This document shows, piece after piece, positions 17,312 to 26,800 of a DNA stretch of 64,000 nucleotides (positions within the stretch are counted from its first letter, which is position 1; each line of letters begins with the position of its first letter). The notes under the pieces are model-generated. The model made no database searches and was not told the origin of the DNA. It was given only the letters and a program-made list of their open reading frames with translations. The DNA is from Nocardiopsis sp. YSL2. GTDB taxonomy: Bacteria > Actinomycetota > Actinomycetes > Streptosporangiales > Streptosporangiaceae. The stretch is taken from positions 2,790,001-2,854,000 of the forward strand of contig NZ_JAMOAO010000001.1 in the NCBI RefSeq assembly GCF_030555055.1, read 5' to 3'. The position numbers and the translations under genes are program-made.

Positions 17312-18289
17312 ATGTCTTTCCACGTCATCGTCGGTGCGGGTGCGCTCGGCACCTCCCTGGCCCTGCAGCTCGCGGAGAGGGGTACCGAGGTCCGGATCAT
17401 CACCCGCTCCGGAGGCGGCCCCGAGCACCCGTCGGTCGAGCGGGTGCGGGCCGACGCCACCGACGCGGCCGAGCTCATCCGGCTCACGCGCGGCGCCGCC
17501 GTCCTCTACAACTGCGCCAACCCGCCCTCCTACGAGATGTGGGAACGGCTCTGGCCCCCGCTGGCCGCCTCCCTGCTGGAGGCCGCCGAGCGGACCGGGG
17601 CGGTCCTGGCCATCGGCGGCAACCTCTACGGCTACGGCCCGGTCCAGGGGCCGATCCACCGCGACCTGCCCCTGGCCGCCACCGACCACAAGGGGCGGTT
17701 GCGCGCGCGGATGTGGGCGGACGCGCTGGCCCGGCACGAGGCGGGCGCGGTCCGGGTGACGGAGGTGCGCGCCTCGGACTACATGGGTGCCATGAACCCG
17801 ATGAACAGCTACCCCGAGTTCTACGCCGACCAGGCGCGTACCCGGCGGCGCGTGTTCACCTTCGCCGACCCCGACCAGGTGCACAGCGTCACCTACGTCC
17901 CGGACGTCGCCCGCACGCTGGCCGCTGTGGCCACCGACGAGCGGGCGTGGGGGCTGGGCTGGCACGTGCCCTCGCCCAGGGCTCGCACGGTGCGGGAGAC
18001 GGTCGCCGACCTGGCGCGGGAGTTCGGTGCGGACCACCCCTCCGTGTCGAAGATCCCGCGGCCGCTGCTCAGGGCGGCCTTCCCGTTCTCACCGTTCCTC
18101 CGGGAGGTGGGGGAGCTGCTCTACCAGTGGGACGCTCCCTACGTCATCGACGCCGACGTGACCACCGAGACCTTCGGGATCGAGGCGACCCCGTGGGAGG
18201 AGGTCGTGCGCGCGACGGCCGCGGGGCTCACCTCGCGTGCCCGTGCCGCCCGCTCCGGCGGCGTCGGCACCTCGGCCCGTTCGTCGTGA
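17312..18289 (+). CDS. NAD(P)-binding epimerase/dehydratase-like protein
   Basis: 325 residues. The N-terminus FHVIVGAGALGTSLALQLAERG is an NAD(P)-binding Rossmann loop (G-x-G-x2-G). TRSGGG, ADATDAAEL and YNCANPP follow, with the conserved IGGNLYGYGPV and VTYVPDVARTLAAV typical of extended SDR proteins. The usual Tyr-x3-Lys is not obvious, so it may be an atypical member. GAAGGG precedes the ATG. Its divergent TetR neighbour suggests induction by a small molecule. Confidence 0.8.
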   Translation: MSFHVIVGAGALGTSLALQLAERGTEVRIITRSGGGPEHPSVERVRADATDAAELIRLTRGAAVLYNCANPPSYEMWERLWPPLAASLLEAAERTGAVLAIGGNLYGYGPVQGPIHRDLPLAATDHKGRLRARMWADALARHEAGAVRVTEVRASDYMGAMNPMNSYPEFYADQARTRRRVFTFADPDQVHSVTYVPDVARTLAAVATDERAWGLGWHVPSPRARTVRETVADLAREFGADHPSVSKIPRPLLRAAFPFSPFLREVGELLYQWDAPYVIDADVTTETFGIEATPWEEVVRATAAGLTSRARAARSGGVGTSARSS

Positions 18290-18472
18290 CGGCGCTCCCG
18301 GGGCGGGCCGTGGAGGGATCGAGGAAGAACTGGCGCGGGGCCGACGGGCGCCGGTCCGGGTCCCGCGGGGCGTCCGAGGGCAGGTGTTCGATCCCCCGGC
18401 CACGGCCGCGTGACCTCGGGGAAGTCCCCGGCATGGTCCTAGAATCGGTTGCTGAGGGGGAGGTGGACGACC

Positions 18473-18931
18473 ATGGTGCAGGAGTCTGACCCGCGAGACA
18501 CGGAGGCCGTCGCCTGCGCGGCGATCGAGGAGTTCCTCGTGGGCCGTCTGGAGAAGACGCTGAGCGTGTACCGCAGAGCGCGACAGGCGGACGGGGCCGC
18601 GCGGGGCGCGGGGGAGGCCATGGCGGAACTGCACGCCGAAGACCTGACCGCGTGGCAGGAGCACGGATACCTCAGTCACGCGAACGCCGCCACCGTCGTC
18701 GGCGAGTTCTATGAACGGCGCATCGCCAAGGCTGCCCGCGCGCTGCGGCAGGCACCGAGGAACACCGGTCGTCGGGAGCGTTGCCGGGCCCGGTACCACT
18801 CGCTGCGGCACGAGAGGGCGGCCGTCGAGACCTGGTTGGTCGCCCAGGGGTGGGACCTGGAACTCCGGGCCGCCGACCACGGGACCGAGCGGGGCGTGGC
18901 CGGCCACCGCTGGACGTCCGCCCGCCGCTGA
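18473..18931 (+). CDS. hypothetical protein
   Basis: 152 residues from the ATG at 18473, which has GGGGGAGG upstream; an in-frame GTG eight codons earlier is less well placed. The protein is Arg/Ala/Glu-rich and looks all-helical, with no signal or membrane segment. I do not recognise a family. The 183 bases before it hold no gene. Confidence 0.5.
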   Translation: MVQESDPRDTEAVACAAIEEFLVGRLEKTLSVYRRARQADGAARGAGEAMAELHAEDLTAWQEHGYLSHANAATVVGEFYERRIAKAARALRQAPRNTGRRERCRARYHSLRHERAAVETWLVAQGWDLELRAADHGTERGVAGHRWTSARR

Positions 18932-18963
18932 GAACGCGCCAGCGTAGTGCGGATACAGAGATA

Positions 18964-18976
18964 CTCGATTTTCGAG
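18964..18976. promoter_or_regulatory. short palindrome upstream of tspO
   Basis: CTCGA-TTT-TCGAG lies in an A/T-rich patch about 95 bases before the tspO start, a plausible promoter or operator position. The arms are only 5 bp, so chance is possible. Confidence 0.35.
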
Positions 18977-19071
18977 ATTATTTCCGCGGCCACGTGGAAT
19001 GACGCTGTGTGAGGCGCCGGTGTCCCGATCCCGGGGCGCCGGCGTACGGCGATCTCGAGAGGAGGGCAGGC

Positions 19072-19581
19072 GTGACGATCGCACCGCGAGAACGGCGGCA
19101 CGGCGGCGCCACCGCCCTGGCGGGCCTGGTGGTGTTCGTGTCGGCGGTGGCGGCCACCGCCCTGGCGGGCGTACTCCTGAGTCCTGACACCGCCCAGGAG
19201 TACGCGCGGCTCGACCAGCCGGACTGGGCGCCCCCGTCCTGGCTGTTCGGCCCCGTGTGGACGACCCTCTACGCCATGATCGCCCTGGCGGGCTGGCTGG
19301 TGTGGCGGCGCTTCGGCTGGAGGGAGGCGCGCCCGGCGCTCTCGCTGTTCGCACTGCAGCTACTGCTCAACGCCGCGTGGAGCCCTCTGTTCTTCACCCT
19401 GGGGCTGCGCGGCATCGCCTTCGCCGACATCGTCGTGCTCTGGGTGGTCCTGTCCGCGACGATCGCCCTCTTCGCGAGGCTCTCGCGACCGGCGGCCTGG
19501 CTCCTGGTCCCCTACTGGGCGTGGACGACCTTCGCCGCACTGCTGAGCTTCACGATGTGGCGGCTCAACCTCGGGGCGTAG
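19072..19581 (+). CDS. TspO/MBR family membrane protein
   Basis: 169 residues from a GTG with GAGAGGAGGG upstream. Five membrane spans are visible. TspO signatures are present: DWAPPSWLFGPVWTTLYAMI (WAPP and GPVW-x3-Y-x2-M), LQLLLNAAWSPLFF, and PYWAWTTFAALLSFTMWRLN. Family members bind porphyrins and act in tetrapyrrole or stress responses. It is the last ordinary gene before the tRNA remnant and the NRPS cluster. Confidence 0.93.
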   Translation: MTIAPRERRHGGATALAGLVVFVSAVAATALAGVLLSPDTAQEYARLDQPDWAPPSWLFGPVWTTLYAMIALAGWLVWRRFGWREARPALSLFALQLLLNAAWSPLFFTLGLRGIAFADIVVLWVVLSATIALFARLSRPAAWLLVPYWAWTTFAALLSFTMWRLNLGA

Positions 19582-19611
19582 GCCGGGTGCCGTGCGGATG
19601 CCTCCGGACAC

Positions 19612-19655
19612 GAAAAAAGACCTGGGGAGTTCCGCGATGCGGAAAGCCCCAGGTC
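19612..19655 (-). terminator. classical intrinsic terminator, leftward
   Basis: GACCTGGGG (19619-19627) and CCCCAGGTC (19647-19655) pair perfectly, with a further inner stem TTCCGC/GCGGAA. On the minus strand the hairpin is followed by six T residues (AAAAAA at 19613-19618 on the given strand). It follows the tRNA-like remnant and is of the type found after tRNA genes. Confidence 0.85.
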
Positions 19656-19660
19656 GAAGC

Positions 19661-19710
19661 GCGGAGGATATGGGATTTGAACCCGGGGGTTCGCTCCCCC
19701 ACCCGCATGA
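19661..19710 (-). pseudogene. decayed 3' end of a tRNA-Ser-like gene (possible attachment-site remnant)
   Basis: Read leftward, the sequence has a variable-arm-like hairpin (GGGGG-AGCGAA-CCCCC), then GGGTTCAAATCCC, which is a T-arm with only three paired bases, and ATATCCTCCGC, matching the usual 3' acceptor end of actinobacterial class II tRNA-Ser genes. No intact D-arm or complementary 5' acceptor GGAGGAT is found upstream within the expected 90 bases. A T-run terminator follows directly. I therefore read it as a 3' fragment, as left when an element integrates into a tRNA gene. A strongly degenerate whole tRNA is the alternative. Confidence 0.55.
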
Positions 19711-19886
19711 TCAGAGCGAAGACCAGGGTTATATCGTTCCGTGTGGTATCGCGCTATGACGTTTCCTATGGTCAGGGCCTAGCGTCCCTGATGTTGTGTG
19801 GCGCCTCCTGCCGGCGCGTGCCATCTGGTCGGCATTTTCCTTATGAGAACGTCCCGGGGGCCTGGGCCGCGCGGCCCAGGCCCCCA

Positions 19887-20705
19887 TCATCTCAGGAAGC
19901 CCTCGTCCCCATCAGTAGCCCCTCTGGCCTGTGGCGTCGCCACGGCGGTATGGCACCGACCCTCGTTCTCCGGCGAAAGTCTCGCCGCGATCGAGGCAGC
20001 TCCGAGAATCTGGATGTCCTTCATCAACCAGGGGGACAGTCCGGTCAGTTCGTGGATCCTGCGCAGGCGATAGTCCAGCGTATTGGGGTGGATGTGGAGT
20101 TGTCGTGCGACGTTGGCACGCTCCCTGCCGTGCTCCAGATATGACAGGAGCGTTTCCATCAACGGGGCGCCCGCGAGCGTGAGCGGCACGAGTCGGCCCG
20201 CGAGTAGTTCGGCGAGGTCCGGTGAACGCATGAGAGCGATTTCTATCGGTATGTCTTCGGTTCGGTAGACACCCGGTGAGTACCCCAGCCGTTCCACCAC
20301 ACGTATGACCATTTCAAGGTCGTCCACGGTGGTGCCGATCCGGTTGTGCCCGGTTGCGGATCCGAAGGCGGCGCAGCGTCGTTCACCGGTCGCCTCGATC
20401 CAGGCGGAAGCTTGCGCGATCAGGCTCTCCAACGCCTCGGGGTGGGCGCTTTCCGTGACAGGGATCAGAGTGACCGAGTAGCCGCCGTGGACGAATGACC
20501 GGGAGGTGCCCCAGTGTTCGACGGGGGCGAGGGGCTGTGTGATCGGGAAGCCGAGACCACCCAACGGGTTCAGCTCCGAGGGGTCCGGCTTCATCATGAT
20601 AACCAAGTGATAGTCGGCATCCTGCGCGGGGTATCCGCGGGTACCGAGAACGGATGGCCAGGTTAGGCCAACATGTGATCTTGGGAGGAAGTCTTGCCGC
20701 TGCAA
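19887..20705 (-). CDS. PucR/CdaR-type regulator lacking the N-terminal sensor domain
   Basis: 272 residues from a TTG; the start is uncertain, and MMKPDPSEL near 20597 is a possible later start. The C-terminal helix-turn-helix ERANVARQLHIHPNTLDYRLRRIHELTGLSP is the HTH_30 domain of PucR/CdaR proteins, preceded by a GGDEF-like middle domain (about 60-180). Family members usually run 380-550 residues with an N-terminal sensing domain, which is missing here, and no start codon occurs further upstream in the open frame. It borders the NRPS operon and is read in the same direction, so it is the best candidate for a pathway activator. Confidence 0.78.
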   Translation of the reverse strand: MQRQDFLPRSHVGLTWPSVLGTRGYPAQDADYHLVIMMKPDPSELNPLGGLGFPITQPLAPVEHWGTSRSFVHGGYSVTLIPVTESAHPEALESLIAQASAWIEATGERRCAAFGSATGHNRIGTTVDDLEMVIRVVERLGYSPGVYRTEDIPIEIALMRSPDLAELLAGRLVPLTLAGAPLMETLLSYLEHGRERANVARQLHIHPNTLDYRLRRIHELTGLSPWLMKDIQILGAASIAARLSPENEGRCHTAVATPQARGATDGDEGFLR

Positions 20706-20822
20706 AGAAGAGCCCTTTCCCTGGTAAGGGGCGCGGACGGTGCGCGATGGGATCCCAGGCTGGGAGTATTCCGTTGGAGGGTGCTCAGAGGCAGTCCTCG
20801 ACCGTAGCGATAGTACACACTG

Positions 20823-23800
20823 TTATGGTTTGGTTTCCATGGGTGGTGATCCCTCGTTCACCAGGATCCGCTCGATCATGAGCGCCTGCTCGGCCAGGGT
20901 CGGATTGTTGAAGATGTCGGCCACCTTCACTGGGGAATCGGTCCAACGGCTGACCAGCCCGGCCAACACGATCGCGTGCAGGGAGTTTCCCCCGAGGTCG
21001 AAGAAGTCGTCGGACACGTCGCTCGGCAGCTCGCCGAGGCGCTGTTCCCACAGCGTGGCTAGTTCGGTTTCGAGCAGGCCCGAAGGCGGGCGCAGACGAG
21101 GCCGTGTGGTGATCAGACCCGTCTCCAGGCGGGGAAGGGCAGCAGCGTCGATCTTTCCGGAGGGAAGGCGGGGCCAGCCGGTGACGGGTACCAGGGCCTC
21201 CGGGATCGACGCCGGGAGGAGTCTGTCCAGGAGGAAGCGGCGTAGTTCCGCGGCAGACGGTGGCGTCGCGGAGTTCAGGAGCAGGTAACCGGCGAGGACC
21301 GGCTTCCCGTGGTCGCGCTCGCGTTGCACCACGAGCGCTTCGTCGATCTGGGGGTGGCAGGTGAGTGCGGCCTCGACCTCAGCTGGTTCGATGCGGACGC
21401 CGCGCACCTTGATCTGCCGGTCGGCTCTGCCGAGGAGTTCGAGTGAGCCGTCCCTGCTCCGCACGGCGAGATCGCCCGTGCGGTAGACGCGGAGCCCGGG
21501 CGTGCCTGGTGCCGGGGCGAACCGCAACGCTGTCATCGCTGCGTCTGCCTGGTAGCCCTGGGCCAAGCAGGCGCCGCCGATGGCCAGCTCGCCCACGGTG
21601 CCGTCCGGCACGGTGCCGCCGTCCTCATGGAGCACGTGTACGGTCACACCGGACAGGGGCGTACCCACCGGCACGCGGCCTGTTTCGCGGCCGGTCACCA
21701 GGTGAGTGGTGGCATCCGCGCAGACTTCCGTCGAACCGTAGATGTTGCGGATGCGGGCGTTCGGCAGCTGGTCGTGTAGGGCGTGAGCGAGGGAGGCGCG
21801 CAAGGGCTCGCCGCTCAGATGCCACGTGCGCAGGTTCGGCAGCACCGCGGCGAGGTCGGTGCCCGTGCGGAGGATTTCCGCCAGGAGGGTCGGAACCAGC
21901 GTCAATTTCGTGACGTTGCTGCGCGACAGGACGGCGATGAGGTCTTCGGGCGCCTGGACGCGCTCGGGGACGATCACGGTGGGGACGCCCCTGAGCAGGC
22001 CGTCGAACAGTTCGGCGATGGAGTCCACGAAGCCGATCGGTGTGCGCATCGCGAAGACCTCGTCAGGGCCTGCGGGCTCCTCGCGGGTGGACCAGTCGAG
22101 GCGGTTCATGATCGCCGTGTGCGGCAACGCCACTGCTTTGGGCTGTCCAGTGCTTCCGGAGGTGAAGACGACGGCGGCGGTGCGCCCGGGGTCGGGGGAG
22201 ACCGCGGGTACCCAGCCCGGCGCGGGCGGTGAGCTGACGTCCAGCGCGACCGTCCCTGAGGGCACGGGGAGTCGGGCGGTGTTTCCCAGAGCCACGGGCC
22301 CGGCCGCGGCGCTGAGCAGGGTGCGCAGGCGTTCCCGTGGTTGGGAAGGGTCCATGGGAGCGTAGGACGCCCCCAGCCTCAGGACGGCGAGAACGGCGGC
22401 TGCGTAGGCGGGTGTCCGTTCCAGGCACACGGGTACGACCGTGCCTTCTGACACTCCGTGCGCAGCCAGGTGCGCGGACAGGCGCGCGACGTCCTCGGCG
22501 AGATCGGCGTAGCGGACCGCCTCGCCCTCCCAGCGCAGCGCTTCCGCGCGGGGCGTGTGCTGTGCTTGGCGCGTGAACCGGTCGAACAGGTCGGATTCCT
22601 CGTCGATCAGGTCGTGTGAGGTGTCCTGGACGCGGGGTGTCTCGGCTGCGCGCAGCCGGTCCAGTGGGGAGGCCGGAGCGTGGGGGGAAGAGGCCATATG
22701 GCGTAGGGCTTCTTCGTAGTACCCGGCGATGCCGTCCATGTGCGCGTCGCTCAGACCCGCGTCGGAGAACTCCAGGAACAACCCCACCCCGCCGCTGAGT
22801 ACGTCGCGTCGGAACTGCGCGGTGAGACGGTGGTAGGTCTGGTCGGTGGCGCGCAAGGAGAGCAACTGTGGACCGCTGTCGTGTGTGCGGTGTTCGTAGG
22901 GCCGGAAGTGGGTGTAGTTGAACGTGGTGTCGAAGGGGGTGTCGATCCGGGCATCCTGCAGCATCTGGGCGTAGGGGTAGCCGCGGTGGGTGAGGGCGCC
23001 GGCCTCGGCGGCGTGGACTCTGCGGATGTCGTCGACCGTGGACCCGGTTCCCACGTTGACCCGGATCGGTGTGGTGTTCAGGAACATGCCGACCGCAGCG
23101 GCGCCGTGGGCGTTCTCCGGACGACTGTTGGCCATCAGGCCGGTCAGGACGTCACGTCGGCCGGTCAGCAACGACACGACCTGGACATGCGCGGCCATGA
23201 GGACGGACTTGAGCGGGACCGCCAGGGACTCGGCCAGTGCTTGGAGCCCGTCGGAGGTCTCTGCCGTGACCCGCACAGGGCGTACTTCGTACCCGGAGGA
23301 GGAGCGTCCGGGCAGGCCGGCGGGGGGCGGGTCGGAGAGGACACCGAGCCAGTAGTCCCGGGCCCCGGGGTCCTTGCAGGCGGCGGACTCCAGGAGCAGG
23401 AAATCGGTCTGGGCGCGTACGGGCTCTGGCTGGGGGAGGGGCCCCATGGCCAGTTCCCGGTAGTTGTCGAGCAGTTCGTTGACCGCCAGGGCGACGCTCC
23501 AGCCGTCGAGGAAGGGCTCGGTCAGGGTGAGCTGGAACTCGTCATCGGACATCAGGTGGGCGGTGAGCACCAGCAGAGGGGGACACTGCCAGTCGAAGGA
23601 GCGGTCGCGCTCGACGGTGAACCACTGGTCGAACGCGGTGCGTTGGTGTGACGGGTCCAGTTCCCGCAGGTCGACAACGGTGAGAGCGTCCGGTATGTGC
23701 GTGTGGACCAACTGGAGGGGCTCGTCGAAGGACGTGACGTCGATCGAGCTGCGCAGGAAGGGGTGGCGGTCTACCAGCGCTTTGAGGGCCGCTCTCATGC

Positions 23801-26800
23801 GCGACGCGTCGAACTCTCCCCGGAGCCGCAAGGAGGTGGTGTAGACCCGGTAGTCGGGGTTGGCCGTGGACTCGTAGTAGAGCCCAGCGAGCAGCCGGGA
23901 GAGGGGGAAGGCATCCTCCACTCCTGCAGGGAGGCGTGTGCGGACGGAGGGGGGGACCAGGGCGAAGGGCGCTGTGTCGGTCGGCACCTGGGATGTGTCG
24001 ATGTCGTCGGCCACGGCTGCCATGGCCGTGAGCACGGGGTTCTGGAAGACCTTTTCCACGGTGAGTTCGAGACCGGCCGCGCGCGCGGCGGAAACGAGGT
24101 CGATGCTGAGGATCGAGTCGCCGCCCAGGAGGAAGAAGTCGTCGCGCGGGCTGCGCGGGGGCACGCCCAGCGTCCGCTCCCACAGCTGGGCGAGCAGTGT
24201 CTCGCGGTCGGTCCATGCCTGGTCGCCCTCGTCCTCGTCGGGACCACGAGGACTGTCGGGTTGGGGCAGCGCTGAACGGTCGACCTTCCCGGAGGGCAGA
24301 AGCGGAAAGTGCGGCAGCACCGTCCACTGCGTGGGGACCATGTACTCGGGCAGCCACTGAGCGAGTGCGTCCCGGGTCGTCTGAACCACGTGCGGGTCCT
24401 CTTGTGAGCAGGTCAGGTAGGCGACCAGCACGGGTTTTCCGGACGGGCCCGTCCAGAGTGCAGCGACGGCTTGGCGGACTCCGGGGACCCGCTCGATCGC
24501 ACTCTCCACCTCGCTCAGTTCGATCCGGAAGCCGCGGAGCTTGACCTGGCCGTCATTGCGCCCGAGGAACTCGATGGATCCGTCGGTGAGCCGTCGGCCC
24601 AGGTCGCCCGTGCGGTACAACCGTGCGCCGGGCTCTCCGAGGGGAGAAGGGACGAACCTGTCGGCGGTGAGTTCGGGTCGCCCTACGTAACCTCGGGCGA
24701 GCCCGATGCCGCCAATGTGGAGTTCACCGATCACGCCCGGGGGGAGGAGTTCCCCGCGTGGTCCCAGTACGTGCACCGAGACACCGCTGATGGGACGTCC
24801 GATGGGGACGGTGTCCCCATCGGAGGAGGGGTCCACGCACTCATGGGCGGTGACGTCGATGGCTGCTTCGGTGGGCCCGTACAGGTTGTGCAGGCGGGCA
24901 TCGCACAGGCGCGTGAAGTCCTCACGCAGCCCTGCGGTGAGTGCCTCTCCACTGCACACGACGTGTCTGACCCCGGTGAGGGAGCGTGCCTGGTCGGCTG
25001 TCAGGAAGGCGCGCAGCATCGAGGGGACGAAGTGGAGGACGGTGACGCCCTCCTGCTGGATGATCCTGCCGAGGTATGCGGGGTCGCGGTGTCCACCGGG
25101 CGCTGCGACCGCCAGTGTCGCGCCGACAGTGAGCGGCCACAGCAGCTCCCAGACCGACACGTCGAAGCTGAGCGGGGTCTTCTGGAGCACGGTATCGGTC
25201 GCGTCGAGGGGGTAGGCCCGCTGCATCCAGGCCAGCCGGTTGTTCAGCGCTTCATGGGTGTTCATCACTCCCTTGGGCCGCCCAGTCGACCCCGATGTGA
25301 AGATCACGTAGGCGAGTGAGGCCTGGGGCGGGGCGGGCAGGTCATCGGTGCCCGCCGTCGAGGCCGCGGTGAGTTCGGCGAGAGGGATGGGTACGGGGCC
25401 GGGCGGAGGGGTCACCTGTGCGGTGTCGACAACGACGGCGACCGGGCGAGCGTCCTCGACCATTGCCTGGAGCCGGGCGGAGGGCAGGGAGGGATCCAGG
25501 GGCAGGTAGGCGCCGCCTGAACGAAGAATGGCCAGCACCGCGATGATGAGATCGGGCGAGCGGTCGGCGTGAACGCCGACGATGTCGTCGGTCCCCACAC
25601 CCAGGGCACGTAGTCGATGGGCTGCGGCGCGGACGCGAGCGTCGAGTTCGGCGTAGGTCAGTGACACCTGCGCCATGCGAACGGCGACGCGGCCGGGGTG
25701 GCGGTGGGCGATGGCGGCGACCGACTCGGCCACGCCCGTGGTGACCTTCTCGGGGACGGCGCCTGTGCCCAGGGACAGGGCCTGGGCTGCCTCGTCCTCG
25801 GGCATCAGGGCGAGGCGGGAGATGGGCTGGTCCGGGGCGGTGAGCATCTGGCGCAGCAGATGTTCCAAGTGCCGAAGGATCCGCCGTGCCGTGTCCTCTT
25901 CGAACAGGTCCCGTTGGGCCCAGAGCATGATCGCCATCTCGTCGCCGTCGGGGCGCAGGTACAGCTCCAAGTCGAAGCGGGCCGCGCCCGTGTCGACGAT
26001 GAACAGCTCTGCTCGGATCCCCGCGGCCTCGGGCAGCGGCTGGGCCTTGCCGTTGTAGCCGATGAGTACTTGGAAGAGGGGGTGGTGGGCGGTGGTGCGG
26101 GTGAGCCCCAGGGACTGGACCAGCTTGTCGAAGCGAAGCCGGTGGTGCCCGGTCCCGGTGAGGATCTCCTTGCGTACTCGGGCCAGCAGGTCGAGCACGG
26201 TCGGGTCGTCCCCCGACTGGACGCGTTGCAGGAGGGTGCTGATGTGCGGTCCCACGACATCCGCTTGCTCTGGACGCAACCGGCCGGCGAAGGGGTAGCC
26301 GACTGTGATGTCGTCCTGTCCGGAATAGCGGGCCAGCAGGATGTGCAGCGCCGCACTGAAGAGCATGAAGGGGGTGATGTGCCGGCTGCGGGCGAACGCT
26401 TCGAGCCGCGCGGTCAGTTCGGCGCGCAGGCGGTGCTCGACCGGGCGGCCCTGGAAGGTCGGCGCGCTCGGCCTGGGGTGGTCCGTCGGCAGGGCCAGGA
26501 GCGCGGGCGCGTCCGCCATCCGCTTCTGCCAGTAGGCGTGGTGGCGGGCCGTCTGGGTGGCGGCCTGCTCGCCGAACTGGTCGGCGATGAAAGCGCGGTA
26601 GTCCGATCGGGGCGCTGGTGGGTAGTCCGTCGCACTCTCCCGGACCCGTGCGTAGACGTTCAGCAGGGTCCGGTTGATGACGGGAAGGGACAGGCCGTCC
26701 GTCACCAGGTGGTGCATCGGCATGAGCAGGACGTGGTCGTCAGGTGCCAGACGCATCAATGTGGGGCGGAAGAGGGGGTCGTGTGCGAGGTCGAACGGTT

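Noticed and set aside
23490-23530. Heterocyclisation domain in NRPS-1
   Set aside because: The sequence TEPFLDGWS lacks the DxxxxD motif, so thiazoline or oxazoline formation is not supported.
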